From UBA7803 sp041395905 (GTDB lineage Bacteria > Pseudomonadota > Gammaproteobacteria > Pseudomonadales > Azotimanducaceae), in the NCBI GenBank assembly GCA_041395905.1, contig JAWKZP010000004.1:325676-389675 (forward strand): a stretch of 64,000 nt of DNA, read 5' to 3'. A program made the translations under genes and the position numbers. This document shows, one piece after another, positions 1-8,786 of this stretch. The notes below the pieces were generated by a model. It searched no databases. It was not told the DNA's origin and saw nothing but the letters and a program-made list of their open reading frames with translations. The stretch's first letter is position 1; every line of letters starts with the position of its first letter.

Positions 1-150
1 GGCCGGGCTCATCTATACTGCCAGCAGATTAGAGAGAATCCTGCCCCGAGCTTCTTCCTGAGTACTTCCTCTGTCAGTAGTCGGCAATCGCTTCTAATTC
101 CTGACCGTGCTGGTATGGTGCCAGCGGGCAGAACAATCCGTGCGAGTAGA

Positions 151-178
151 TTGATAAGCGGGAATGCGCACGTAAATG
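151..178 (+). promoter_or_regulatory. possible sigma70-type promoter of the RRM gene
   Basis: TTGATA (151-156) and TAAATG (173-178) are separated by 16 bases, about 30 bases before the start codon of the RNA-binding protein gene. The match to the -35/-10 consensus is only partial. The rest of the first 207 bases holds no convincing gene. The assignment rests on position and a weak match only. Confidence 0.3.
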
Positions 179-207
179 CTCGAACCTCGAGCCCGGAGAC
201 CTGATAG

Positions 208-513
208 ATGAAACTTTACGTAGGCAACCTCCCCTGGAGCACGACCGACGCGGACCTCGAAGCCCTGTTCGCAGGTGTCGGCACGGTCACTTCCGCCCGT
301 GTCATCACCGACCGCGATACCGGCCGCTCGCGCGGATTCGGCTTTGTCGAGATGTCCAAGGAAGACGGACAACGCGCCATTGCCGAACTCAACGGCCACC
401 AGATCGAATCCCGCGCCCTGCGCGTGAACGAGGCCAATGAGCAGGCACCACGCCGTTCCGGCGGTGGTGGTGGCGGCGATCGCGGCGGTGACCGCGGCGG
501 CCGTCGCTGGTAA
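208..513 (+). CDS. RRM-domain RNA-binding protein with a glycine/arginine tail
   Basis: A 101-residue single-RRM protein of the small cold-inducible type found in cyanobacteria and proteobacteria. RNP2 (LYVGNL, residues 3-8) and RNP1 (RGFGFVEM, residues 42-49) are both intact with their aromatic RNA-stacking residues. Residues 82-101 form a short Gly/Arg-rich tail like that of eukaryotic glycine-rich RNA-binding proteins. GGAG at 195-198 lies 9 bases before the ATG. It likely binds single-stranded RNA in the cytoplasm as an RNA chaperone. It converges on a DEAD-box helicase gene, and both families are often cold-induced, so a shared role in RNA remodelling is plausible but inferred. The gene is followed by a strong hairpin. 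Confidence 0.93.
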   Translation: MKLYVGNLPWSTTDADLEALFAGVGTVTSARVITDRDTGRSRGFGFVEMSKEDGQRAIAELNGHQIESRALRVNEANEQAPRRSGGGGGGDRGGDRGGRRW

Positions 514-538
514 GGGCGGGCCTGCCTTACTGAAGCTG

Positions 539-564
539 AGGCTCGCTCCACCCGGAGCGAGCCT
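539..564. terminator. hairpin between convergent RRM and rhlE genes
   Basis: AGGCTCGCTCC (539-549) and GGAGCGAGCCT (554-564) form a perfect 11-bp stem with a 4-base loop. It sits in the 73-base gap between the two convergent genes. There is no clear T-run on either side, so it is a GC-rich hairpin terminator or 3'-end stabiliser, possibly acting in both directions. Confidence 0.7.
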
Positions 565-586
565 TCGTCCTCGAGCCAGACCCCGC

Positions 587-1915
587 TCAGGCGGCCTGGC
601 GACTTCTACGCCGGCGCGAGCGGCGGCGCGGTGAGTCATTGCCCCCCGCTCCGGTACCCGAACCCCTGTTGCTGACCTGCCGGCCCTGCAGCTGACGCCC
701 ACTGCCGTGGCGCGCGCTGCTCGCGCTCTGAGCGCTGCGCTCCTCGCCGGCAGCACCGGCGTCGGCATCCCGCGGCGCCGGCTCCAGGCGCAGATCGACA
801 CGCGACAGCGGAAAGCCGATCAGCCGTTCGACCCCGCGCAGGCGCGCGTTTTCAGACGGATCCACCAGCGACCAGGCAACCCCTTTCGCGCCCGCCCTGC
901 CGGTCCGGCCGATACGGTGCACGTAGCTTTCCGGCTCGTGCGGCAACTCGTAGTTGAACACATGGGTGACGCCATCGATGTCGATTCCGCGCGATGCGAT
1001 ATCCGTGGCCACCAGCACCCAGGCTTCGCCAGCCTTGAATCGCTGCAGCGCGCGCTGCCGCGCGTTCTGAGACTTGTTGCCATGAATCGCCTCGGCACCG
1101 ATGCCGGCCGTCTCGAGCTGCTTCGCGACTTTATTGGCGCCGTGCTTGGTGCGGGTGAAGACGATGGCCCGGGCTACGCTGTCATCGCGCAGCAGGTGCT
1201 CCAGCACCCGGCGCTTGTCCGCGTTCATCACGGGCACGACCTTCTGCTTGATGGCTTTCACGGTCACCTCCTCGGGCGACACGTCCACACGCACCGGATC
1301 GCGCAGCATCTCGCGGGCGAGAGCGGCAACTTCGGTGGGCATGGTGGCCGAAAACAGCAGCGACTGCCTGCTTGCGGGCGTGGCGGCAACCAGCCGGCGC
1401 ACGTCGCGAATGAAGCCCATGTCCAGCAGGCGATCGGCTTCATCCAGCACGAGCACGCAGACCTCGGAAAGGTCAGCGTGACCCTGACCTATCAGGTCGA
1501 GCAGACGGCCGGGTGTTGCAACCAGCAGGTCCAGGCCCTGGGCCAGCGCCTTGATCTGCGGCTGTTGACCGACACCGCCGAAGATGCACGTCTGGCGCAG
1601 GTTGGCGAAGCGGCCGAGCGCGGCGCACTCGTCGGTGATCTGCTGCGCAAGCTCCCGGGTCGGCGCGAGCACCAGCGCGCGCGGCTTGCGCGGCTGCGGC
1701 TTGCCGGACGCACGGGAAAGTCGCTGCAGCAATGGCAGCGCGAACGCCGCGGTTTTGCCGGTACCTGTCTGAGCGATACCGAGCAGATCCCGGCCTTCGA
1801 GAAGATGGGGGATAGACTGGGCCTGAATGGGGGTCGGACGCTCATAGCCCACGGCTTCGAGCGCACGGCCGAGCGTTTCGCTGATGCCCAGCGAGATAAA
1901 TTCATTCTGATTCAA
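587..1915 (-). CDS. rhlE: DEAD-box ATP-dependent RNA helicase, RhlE type
   Basis: A 442-residue SF2 RNA helicase that unwinds RNA duplexes using ATP, with roles in ribosome assembly and RNA decay. Visible motifs in order: Q motif with PTPIQ (27-31), Walker A AQTGTGKT (48-55), PTRELA (85-90), GG (113-114), TPGRL (134-138), DEAD (158-161), SAT (189-191), then TDIASRGID and HRIGRTGR in the second RecA lobe. The last 60 or so residues are a disordered Arg/Ser/Gly tail ending in an RRRSRRRRSR stretch, as is common in RhlE for RNA binding. The length is close to E. coli RhlE. RhlE is the best family fit from core length and the Phe-Leu-Gly start of the Q motif; RhlB and SrmB are less likely. Confidence 0.92.
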   Translation of the reverse strand: MNQNEFISLGISETLGRALEAVGYERPTPIQAQSIPHLLEGRDLLGIAQTGTGKTAAFALPLLQRLSRASGKPQPRKPRALVLAPTRELAQQITDECAALGRFANLRQTCIFGGVGQQPQIKALAQGLDLLVATPGRLLDLIGQGHADLSEVCVLVLDEADRLLDMGFIRDVRRLVAATPASRQSLLFSATMPTEVAALAREMLRDPVRVDVSPEEVTVKAIKQKVVPVMNADKRRVLEHLLRDDSVARAIVFTRTKHGANKVAKQLETAGIGAEAIHGNKSQNARQRALQRFKAGEAWVLVATDIASRGIDIDGVTHVFNYELPHEPESYVHRIGRTGRAGAKGVAWSLVDPSENARLRGVERLIGFPLSRVDLRLEPAPRDADAGAAGEERSAQSASSARHGSGRQLQGRQVSNRGSGTGAGGNDSPRRRSRRRRSRQAA

Positions 1916-2087
1916 ATCGGATTCCTATTGGCAACGCGTGCGCTCGCAGAGCAGCAGCGACGTTACGTCGTGCGGTTGATCCCACGCGCGATGAGGAGCA
2001 AACGGATTAATGAAGGGTATCGAGGTGACGCTGCTGTAAGCGGCGTTGCGCGTTCGACACGCGGGACGCAGACTGAGGGCTGCGCGG
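1916..2087 (-). other. 172-base gap, probable rhlE leader and promoter region
   Basis: This non-coding stretch lies between the rhlE start and the end of the downstream transporter gene, both on the minus strand. It should hold the rhlE promoter and a 5' leader. TTGACT occurs on the minus strand near 2095-2100, but I see no well-spaced -10 partner. No other gene is evident. Confidence 0.35.
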
Positions 2088-3509
2088 TCACAAGTCAAGC
2101 GCTTCCTCGGTGCCGCGGCGGGCGTTGCGCGCGGTGAGCGCGGCCCGGATCTCACCGTGCTCCGCTTCGTTGAACGCAAAGCGGGCGAACAGCAGCGCCC
2201 CCACGAGAAAGCAGGCGCAGGGCAGCAGCCCCAGGATGCCGCGCATGGCGAGCTCCGCCTCCGCCGTCTGCTCGACGTTGGGCACGAATCCCGCCAGCTC
2301 CAGCGCGAATCCCGCAACCAGCGCAGTCAGCGAGCCCGCCCCTTTGCGCACCAGGTTCCACACTGCAAGATAGGAACCTTCCTTGCGCTCGCCGGTGAGA
2401 TACTCGTCGTAGTCGATCACGTCCGCCTGAATGGCCGGCGCGAGCACGGCCCCGCAGCCACCGGCAAAGCCAGCCAGGAACGAGTACACCCAGATCAGCG
2501 GGCTCGGACCCGTGAGCGTGAACAGGCCGCCGAAGGCGAGCGCGGAGATGACCATGGCGATCAGCCACAGGCGCTTCTTTCCGAAACGCCGGGCCAGAGC
2601 CATCCACAGCGGCGTGAACGCGAACTGCGGCACGATGTAGGTGAGCAGGATCGGCACCATGAGTGCCTGCATGCCGAGCACGTACTCGGCCGCATAGGGC
2701 ACCATGAGGCCGATGGCCGCAGCGCCGAACGTCTCGATACCGAACACGATCAGCAGCAGTCGCGCGTGCGGATTGCGCAGCGTATCGAGCAGCGATTGGA
2801 ACATGCGGCGACTGCCCCGGCCCTGAAAATCCAGCCGTTCCGGCAGCACCCGCGTCGACCACAGGATCAGCACCGAAACGATCAGCCCCGCGGCCAGCGA
2901 CATCTCGAAAGCGAACGCGCGCTTGTCCTCCGCCATGTTCATGGCCTGCAGCGCGCCGAGACCGAGCAGCGTGCCGATTGCACCGATCATGTGCCGGTAG
3001 CCGAACAGGCGCGTCCGCTCGTGATAGTTCGGTGTCAGCTCCATACCGAGCGCGCCGTGTGGAATGTAGAACATGGTGCTGGCCGTTTCGTAGACCAGCA
3101 GCGCCAGCGCCATCCACAGCACCAGGGCCTGCGCATCGAGCGCGCCGGGCGGCGACCACATCATCCACACGCCCAATCCGGTAGGCACGGCCGACGCGAA
3201 CATCCATGCACGGCGGCGGCCGGCAACCGCACGGGTACGATCCGACAGGTAGCCGGTCACCGGGTCCGAAACCCCATCCCAGAGCCGCGCCATGAACAGC
3301 AGCAGACCCATGGTGGCCGGCGCGATCAGCAGAACGTCGGTGGCGAACTTCATCAGGTAGGTCACGAACAGCATGCCCATGATGCCGAACGCGATGCTGG
3401 GCACCGAGTACGCCCAGATCACCCGCAACGCGAGCCGCTCCACGCCCGCTTCGCCAATGGCGGCAGCGGAGGTGGTTGCCGGAGAGTTCCGCGGTTTCCC
3501 GGTCGTCAT
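2088..3509 (-). CDS. MFS transporter of the GPH (glycoside-pentoside-hexuronide:cation symporter) family
   Basis: A 473-residue polytopic membrane protein of the MFS_2/MelB-like family, with about 12 transmembrane segments. The family signature WDGVSDPVTGYLSDRT spans residues 77-92 in the loop between helices 2 and 3. A second conserved patch, ADVIDYDEYLTGERKEG, lies at roughly residues 365-381. Members couple uptake of a sugar or other small organic solute to H+ or Na+; the substrate cannot be read from sequence. It is the third gene of a tight operon with a PhyH oxygenase and a small membrane protein, overlapping the latter by 4 bases. That context suggests import of a compound metabolised by the oxygenase (inference). 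Confidence 0.88.
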   Translation of the reverse strand: MTTGKPRNSPATTSAAAIGEAGVERLALRVIWAYSVPSIAFGIMGMLFVTYLMKFATDVLLIAPATMGLLLFMARLWDGVSDPVTGYLSDRTRAVAGRRRAWMFASAVPTGLGVWMMWSPPGALDAQALVLWMALALLVYETASTMFYIPHGALGMELTPNYHERTRLFGYRHMIGAIGTLLGLGALQAMNMAEDKRAFAFEMSLAAGLIVSVLILWSTRVLPERLDFQGRGSRRMFQSLLDTLRNPHARLLLIVFGIETFGAAAIGLMVPYAAEYVLGMQALMVPILLTYIVPQFAFTPLWMALARRFGKKRLWLIAMVISALAFGGLFTLTGPSPLIWVYSFLAGFAGGCGAVLAPAIQADVIDYDEYLTGERKEGSYLAVWNLVRKGAGSLTALVAGFALELAGFVPNVEQTAEAELAMRGILGLLPCACFLVGALLFARFAFNEAEHGEIRAALTARNARRGTEEALDL

Positions 3510-4033
3510 TCGCGCCGCCCTACGATGTTGCCGAAGGTGGATTCCACGAGACGCAGAAACACGAACGCCGCCTGCGCGAGCGTGGCCACCAGGGCCGAAA
3601 TGTACAGACCACTCTGCCGTTCCTGGAACATCCCGAGCAGAATCAACAGCAGCGCACCCTGCACAGCGACCTCGAGCGCACTTGCTACCGCGACCGCAAG
3701 CCGGTCGGGCGGAAACAACCCGCGAACCGGCCGGAACGACCTCACCAGGGAAACGATGCCCAGATAATCCAGAGCCAGGTAGACGCCAGCGGCCAAACGC
3801 CAGGTCAGGCCGTCGCTGAGACCGTAACCCACCAGCGCCACCGGAATCAGTGCCGTCACCACCACGACCACGCTGGTGGTGATCACCAGCCGCAGGCGCA
3901 GCAGATCATGAGCGCCGGAGCCTTCGACCCGGCGCCGCCCGAACAGGGTCACCAACGCCGCGAACCCGGCAAAGGTCGCCGCGATCTCGGCGATGGCGAG
4001 CAGCGCATCGAGCTGCGCAAGCGGACCGTTCAA
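3506..4033 (-). CDS. uncharacterised four-helix membrane protein
   Basis: A 175-residue protein I do not recognise. It has about four hydrophobic segments (roughly residues 10-32, 48-70, 80-95 and 113-135), with an RRR cluster after the first that suggests a cytoplasmic loop. No catalytic or metal-binding motif is visible. It overlaps the PhyH gene upstream and the transporter gene downstream by 4 bases each (ATGA), so all three are translationally coupled. It may be an accessory to the transporter, but nothing in the sequence shows this. Confidence 0.8.
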   Translation of the reverse strand: MNGPLAQLDALLAIAEIAATFAGFAALVTLFGRRRVEGSGAHDLLRLRLVITTSVVVVVTALIPVALVGYGLSDGLTWRLAAGVYLALDYLGIVSLVRSFRPVRGLFPPDRLAVAVASALEVAVQGALLLILLGMFQERQSGLYISALVATLAQAAFVFLRLVESTFGNIVGRRE

Positions 4034-4866
4034 CGGTCACCCGCAGGGCTGGCGGCGATTCGGACCTCGCGGACACGCCCGTTCTTCAGCATGGGTTGCC
4101 CACCCGGCTGGTACGTCAGAACGACCGCGCGGCGCGGTAGATCGGATGCATTCGGCAGCGACCCGTGGACGATGTGCGGGCTGAAGAACACCAGCGATCC
4201 CGCCGGGACCTGCAGCGCCACCTGTCCGGCCGCATCGAACGCATCGGGGCTGGTGTAGAACCCGCCGAGCTGAGTGCCGTCCGCCGTGCCGGGCAGACAG
4301 CCGCCGCGGTGGCTGCCTGGAATCACCCGCAGGCAGCCGTTGGCTTCGCCGGCATCGTCGAGCGCCACATACACGTTGGGCAGCTGATCGACGTGCGCGC
4401 AGTCGTGGATCCAGTACGGCGAATCCTGGTGCCAGCCGAAGCCGGAGCCCTCGCGGGGACGTTTCAGATTCAGCTTGTCGGTCCATAGGGACAGGTGCTC
4501 GCAGCCCACCAGCGCGCGCATGGGTTCGGTAAGGCGCGGGTCATCGATCAAACGATCCCAGCACCGATCGAATGGATGCACCGGCTCGATCACGCGAATG
4601 GTTTCGCTGTCGGGAACATGCTCGAACTGCACGGTCGCACGCCCGGCGCCGGCGTCACCGCAGACATCGAACTCGAGATCGACGAAACGCTTGCCGTCCA
4701 GCAGATAGGTCCGCCCGGATGCGCAGGCGGCTGCCGCGCGGCCGACGGACCGCTCGGCCGCACGCCGCAGCTCGACGAGCTCGGCGCGATCCAGAACGGA
4801 TGTCCGCACCAGGTAGCCGTCGCGACGATACTGCTCGAGCTCCCAGCCGCTCAGGCCCCAATGCAT
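4030..4866 (-). CDS. phytanoyl-CoA dioxygenase (PhyH) family Fe(II)/2-oxoglutarate oxygenase
   Basis: A 278-residue double-stranded beta-helix oxygenase. The iron facial triad appears as H146-x-D148 (WHQDSPY) and H234 (SPHIVHGS), with R246 placed to bind 2-oxoglutarate. Family members hydroxylate an unactivated carbon, such as the alpha carbon of a branched acyl-CoA or a small-molecule substrate, with release of CO2 and succinate. The start was set at the ATG at 4866, preceded by GGGGAGA at good spacing; the open frame continues far upstream but only as antisense to the divergent MFS gene. It is the first gene of an operon with a small membrane protein and a GPH-type transporter. The substrate is unknown. 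Confidence 0.88.
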   Translation of the reverse strand: MHWGLSGWELEQYRRDGYLVRTSVLDRAELVELRRAAERSVGRAAAACASGRTYLLDGKRFVDLEFDVCGDAGAGRATVQFEHVPDSETIRVIEPVHPFDRCWDRLIDDPRLTEPMRALVGCEHLSLWTDKLNLKRPREGSGFGWHQDSPYWIHDCAHVDQLPNVYVALDDAGEANGCLRVIPGSHRGGCLPGTADGTQLGGFYTSPDAFDAAGQVALQVPAGSLVFFSPHIVHGSLPNASDLPRRAVVLTYQPGGQPMLKNGRVREVRIAASPAGDR

Positions 4867-4920
4867 GCCCCGTGCTCTCCCCGCTTTAACCCGCCCATCG
4901 ATTGCTATAGCGTACCTGCA

Positions 4921-6141
4921 ATGCGCGATCATAGTCAGGCGGGAATCACACCGCAGCGCGCCGGTCTGCGGGCGATTCCAGGCGGGGTCTGGGCCCTGGG
5001 ACTGGTCTCGCTGTGCATGGATCTGTCCTCCGAACTCATCCACGGCCTGCTGCCCGTCTATCTGGTGGCGGTGCTCGGCACATCCATGACCACGGTGGGC
5101 ATGATCGAAGGCGTCGCCGAGGCCACGGCCGCCATCACCAAAGTGTTCTCGGGCGCCCTCAGCGACTGGATGGGCCGGCGCAAGATCCTGGTGCTCACCG
5201 GCTACGGTCTCGCAGCGCTGACCAAGCCCGTGTTCGCCCTCGCCACCAGCGTCGGCTGGCTGGTTGCTGCGCGCTTCGTCGACCGGATCGGCAAGGGTAT
5301 TCGCGGCGCTCCGCGCGACGCGCTGATCGCCGATCTCAGCCCGCCCGAGCTGCGCGGCGCCAGCTTCGGCCTGCGCCAGGCGCTGGACACCGTGGGTGCT
5401 TTTCTGGGTCCGCTGGCCGCCATGGGACTCATGTGGTGGACGGCCAACGACATCCCTACGGTGTTCTGGATCGCCGTGATTCCAGCCGCCCTGGCGGTGC
5501 TGGTGCTGCTGCTGGGCGTGCGCGATCCTGATCCGGTCCGCGCGCACGCGCCGGTGCGGGCTCCGCTCAGCCGGGCCGAGCTCGCGCGGCTCGGCGCGCC
5601 GTACTGGTGGCTCGTGGCTATCGCGACGCTGTATACGCTGGCCCGATTCAGCGAAGCCTTCCTGATCCTGAAAGCCCAGGCGTCCGGCTTGGGTCTGGCG
5701 CTGGTGCCCGCCGTCCTGGTGGTGATGAACGTCGCCTACGCTGCCGCCGCCTATCCGGCAGGTGCCCTCTCGGATCGCGGCGACCGGAGCGCCGTGCTGA
5801 TGACCGGGCTGGTTCTGCTGCTCGCGGCGGATCTGGTGCTTGCCGGCTCGGACAGCCTCTGGGTCATCGCCGGCGGCGTGGCCCTGTGGGGGATTCACAT
5901 GGGCTTCACCCAGGGTGTGCTGGCGAGCATGGTGGCCGACGTCGCGCCGGCGGAGCTGCGCGGCACCGCGTTTGGCATGCTCAATCTCACTACCGGCGTC
6001 GCGCTGCTGCTGGCAAGCGTGTTGGCCGGCGCGCTCTGGGACCTGGCCGGCGCGGTCGCCACCTTCAGCACGGGCGCTGCGCTGACGGTAGCCGCGATGC
6101 TCGCTCTGCAGCTCGCCCGCGGGCGCATCCGGCCGCGATGA
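4921..6141 (+). CDS. MFS transporter
   Basis: A 406-residue major facilitator with about 12 transmembrane helices. Motif A after helix 2 reads LSDWMGRRK (residues 80-88), and DRIGKGIRGAPRD follows helix 4. The N-terminal LSSELIHGLLPVYL stretch is typical of a broad proteobacterial MFS subfamily of unknown substrate. The start is the ATG at 4921, 54 bases from the divergent PhyH gene; an upstream in-frame extension is only antisense to that gene. Its TGA overlaps the ATG of the following L,D-transpeptidase gene, so the two are translationally coupled, which might hint at a role linked to the envelope. Confidence 0.88.
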   Translation: MRDHSQAGITPQRAGLRAIPGGVWALGLVSLCMDLSSELIHGLLPVYLVAVLGTSMTTVGMIEGVAEATAAITKVFSGALSDWMGRRKILVLTGYGLAALTKPVFALATSVGWLVAARFVDRIGKGIRGAPRDALIADLSPPELRGASFGLRQALDTVGAFLGPLAAMGLMWWTANDIPTVFWIAVIPAALAVLVLLLGVRDPDPVRAHAPVRAPLSRAELARLGAPYWWLVAIATLYTLARFSEAFLILKAQASGLGLALVPAVLVVMNVAYAAAAYPAGALSDRGDRSAVLMTGLVLLLAADLVLAGSDSLWVIAGGVALWGIHMGFTQGVLASMVADVAPAELRGTAFGMLNLTTGVALLLASVLAGALWDLAGAVATFSTGAALTVAAMLALQLARGRIRPR

Positions 6142-7790
6142 TGGCCGCTGCAGCGCGCCGCCCCCCCGCCGGTCCGGGCCTGCCAGCGGCGGCAAAGCTG
6201 CTGGCAGGGCTGCTCGCGCTTCTGCTGCTTGCAGTTCTTCCGGACGCTTCCGCCCGTGCGCAGGCGCAGGAGGCGGTGGTGGTCAGCCTGATCAACCACT
6301 TCGAGAGCGCGCACATCTACGGCGAGCTGCGCGTGCATGGCGTCGACATCACCGACCACGAACTGCTGGCGCGGTTTTACGAACAGCGCCGGTTCGAACC
6401 GGTCTGGGTATTCAGAGGACGCGAGGGCCGTCAGGCGCGGCGACTGCGCGATGCCATCGCGGTCGGGGAGCGTCACGGTTTGGATCCGCGCCGTTACCAT
6501 CTCGCCGAAGCCGATGCCGCGGCTGCAGAAGGCGACTGGGGCGCGGTCGAGCTGCTGCTCAGCGAAGCGTTCGTGCGTCAGGGGCGGCATCGGGCCCGGG
6601 GCGTCGTGGACCCGGCCAGCGTCGACCCGGAATGGCGGATGGCCCGATCAGAGCCCGACGGCCTGGCGCTGCTCGAAGCCGTAGCGCGCGGCGCCAATGC
6701 GCAGCGTCTGCTCGACCGGCTGTGGCCTGAATCCCGCGAGTACTGGCAGCTGCTCGCGGCCCGTCTGCAGCTCCTGGATCACATCGACGAGCCGCCACCA
6801 GCGCCCATCGGCGGCGGCGCTCTGCTGCGTCCAGGCATGGAGGACCCGAGGGTACCGCTACTGCGCGAACGTCTGCTCGGCAGCGCCGACCCAGATCGGT
6901 TCTACGATCTGCAACTGACCGACGCGGTGATTGCCTTTCAGCGCAGCCAGGGCCTGGAACCGGACGGCGCGGTGGGCCCGCGCACGCTGGCCGCATTGAA
7001 TCGCACCGTTGCCCAACAGGTGCGCCAGATCGATGCCAACCTGGAGCGCTGGCGCTGGCTGCCGGAAGCGTTCCCCGACACCTACGTGCGGGTGAACATT
7101 GCCGACTTTCGGCTGCTGGCGGTAAGCAAGGGACATGTCGACCTTGATATGCCCGTGATCGTCGGCCTGCCCTACCGGCAGACGCCGGTGTTCACCGAAA
7201 CCATGAAGTATCTTGTCTTCAACCCCTACTGGGAGGTACCGCGCCGGTTGGCAGTGCAGGATCAGCTGCCGAAGCTGCGTGCCGACGCGCACCGGATGGC
7301 CGAGCTCGGATTCGAAGCCGCGCCCATTGCGGGAGGCCCCATGGAGCCGGTGGATCGCATCGACTGGCAGACGGTGACGGCGTCGCAGTTCCCCTACCAC
7401 CTGCGCCAGCAGCCGGGACCCGCCAATCCGCTGGGGCGGGTCAAGTTCATGCTGCCGAACGAATATGCCGTGTATCTGCACGACACGCCGACCCGCGGGC
7501 TGTTCGATCGCGTGGAGCGCACGTTCAGCTCCGGCTGCATCCGGGTCGGTGACGCGCTGGCGCTGGCGGAGTGGGTGCTCGGGGGCCAGCGCGAGAGCTG
7601 GGACGCCACCCGTATCGTCGACGCCATGGACACCGGCGCCACCCGCACGGTGGTGCTGGAAGAACCGATACCCGTATTCGTTGTCTATTTCACGGCGCAG
7701 CCAGCAGCGTCAGGTACAATCGCCCTGCAATTCGACGTCTACGGCCGTGACGCCCGGATCATCGCGGCCCTGTACGACGAACCCCAATAG
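6138..7790 (+). CDS. L,D-transpeptidase (YcbB/LdtD type) with peptidoglycan-binding domain
   Basis: A 550-residue periplasmic enzyme that would form 3-3 crosslinks in peptidoglycan. Residues 1-43 are a signal peptide or membrane anchor with a long leucine-rich core. After an N-terminal region comes a PG_binding_1-like domain (about 229-290, starting LRPGMEDPRVPLLRERL), then a YkuD catalytic domain (about 310-480). H448 (YLHDTP) and the nucleophile C467 in FSSGCIRV are present with the expected spacing. The length is somewhat below E. coli LdtD. The start is ATG 6138 or the adjacent ATG 6141, overlapping the MFS stop. The next gene is a MepK-like peptidase, the same order as ycbB-ycbK in E. 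coli. Confidence 0.92.
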   Translation: MMAAAARRPPAGPGLPAAAKLLAGLLALLLLAVLPDASARAQAQEAVVVSLINHFESAHIYGELRVHGVDITDHELLARFYEQRRFEPVWVFRGREGRQARRLRDAIAVGERHGLDPRRYHLAEADAAAAEGDWGAVELLLSEAFVRQGRHRARGVVDPASVDPEWRMARSEPDGLALLEAVARGANAQRLLDRLWPESREYWQLLAARLQLLDHIDEPPPAPIGGGALLRPGMEDPRVPLLRERLLGSADPDRFYDLQLTDAVIAFQRSQGLEPDGAVGPRTLAALNRTVAQQVRQIDANLERWRWLPEAFPDTYVRVNIADFRLLAVSKGHVDLDMPVIVGLPYRQTPVFTETMKYLVFNPYWEVPRRLAVQDQLPKLRADAHRMAELGFEAAPIAGGPMEPVDRIDWQTVTASQFPYHLRQQPGPANPLGRVKFMLPNEYAVYLHDTPTRGLFDRVERTFSSGCIRVGDALALAEWVLGGQRESWDATRIVDAMDTGATRTVVLEEPIPVFVVYFTAQPAASGTIALQFDVYGRDARIIAALYDEPQ

Positions 7791-7811
7791 CAAAGGAGCC
7801 CGGTCGCAATC

Positions 7812-8741
7812 ATGCGTCTACTGTCCGCCTGTCTGGCCTGCTGCCTGCTGACACTGTCAGCGGCCACGCTGGCCAATGCGCCCCAGCAGCTGCCGTTCGG
7901 CGTCAAGGTCAACGGCGTCGAGAACCGCTACCCGGTGTTTGCCGCGTTTGCCCTGCCGGACAAGATTCTGACGTTGGAGCTGGTGGGCCGCACCGGGCGC
8001 GAGATCAGTGCCCGGTTCGACGGAGTGCCGGTGCGCAGCGGCGAGCACGACATCAGCCTGCGCATGCCCGCCAATCCCGGCACGCATCGCCTCGATCTCA
8101 GCGATGCCAACGGCAACAGCATGCGACTCAATCTGTTCGTGATGTTCTCGACCGCCGACAACGCCTTCGGCATGCTCAACGGCTACCGAATCGGCAGTTA
8201 TCCGCGCGAGCCGCTGCGCGGACTCGCCATCTACGAGGCGCCGCAGGCATTCGTCGAGGTTACGGCAGAGAACGCGGCCGTGCCCGTGTCACCCAACTTC
8301 ACCCTGGGGCAGTTCGTCTGCAAGCAGGGCAACGGCTACCCCAAGTACCTGGTGCTGCGTCCCGAGCTGCTGCAGAAGCTCGAGGTCGTGCTGGGTGAGC
8401 TGCGCAGCGTGAATGACCGGGTTCCCGGTCTCACCGTGATGAGCGGCTACCGCACGCCGGAGTACAACCGCGCCATCGGCAACGGTCAGTACAGCCGGCA
8501 CATCTGGGGCGGTGCCGCCGACGTGTTCGTGGACGCCGACCGCAACGGCGTGATGGACGACCTCAACGGCGACGGCAAAGTGAGCCGCGCGGATTCCGCC
8601 TGGCTGGCGGGGTTCGTGGACGACCTCGAACGCAAGGGCCGATTCGGGCCGATGATAGGCGGCATCGGCGTCTATGACAGCACTGCCAGCCACGGCCCGT
8701 TCGTGCACATCGACGCCCGCGGCTTTCGCGCGCGCTGGTAG
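7812..8741 (+). CDS. secreted DUF882/M15-type peptidase, YcbK/MepK-like, with dockerin-like calcium loop
   Basis: A 309-residue protein with an N-terminal signal peptide (cleavage near ATLANA). A beta-rich region of about 100 residues precedes a C-terminal M15-like zinc peptidase domain. Likely zinc ligands are H230 and D237 (HIWGGAAD) and H299 (FVHID). E. coli MepK cleaves 3-3 crosslinks made by L,D-transpeptidases, and the gene just upstream encodes such a transpeptidase. Unusually, residues 241-261 read DADRNGVMDDLNGDGKVSRAD, with D250, N252, D254 and D261 spaced like a dockerin or EF-hand calcium loop. GGAG lies before the ATG. The substrate is inferred from the family. Confidence 0.87.
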   Translation: MRLLSACLACCLLTLSAATLANAPQQLPFGVKVNGVENRYPVFAAFALPDKILTLELVGRTGREISARFDGVPVRSGEHDISLRMPANPGTHRLDLSDANGNSMRLNLFVMFSTADNAFGMLNGYRIGSYPREPLRGLAIYEAPQAFVEVTAENAAVPVSPNFTLGQFVCKQGNGYPKYLVLRPELLQKLEVVLGELRSVNDRVPGLTVMSGYRTPEYNRAIGNGQYSRHIWGGAADVFVDADRNGVMDDLNGDGKVSRADSAWLAGFVDDLERKGRFGPMIGGIGVYDSTASHGPFVHIDARGFRARW

Positions 8742-8786
8742 CACCCCGGTAGCCGGCCAGCCAGCTGTGCCGGGCCGGACGCTCGC

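Noticed and set aside
94..801. A 235-codon minus-strand open frame across the RRM gene and the start of the helicase tail
   Set aside because: Ala/Arg-rich, no motif, and it runs across a strong hairpin; the RRM protein on the plus strand is clearly real.
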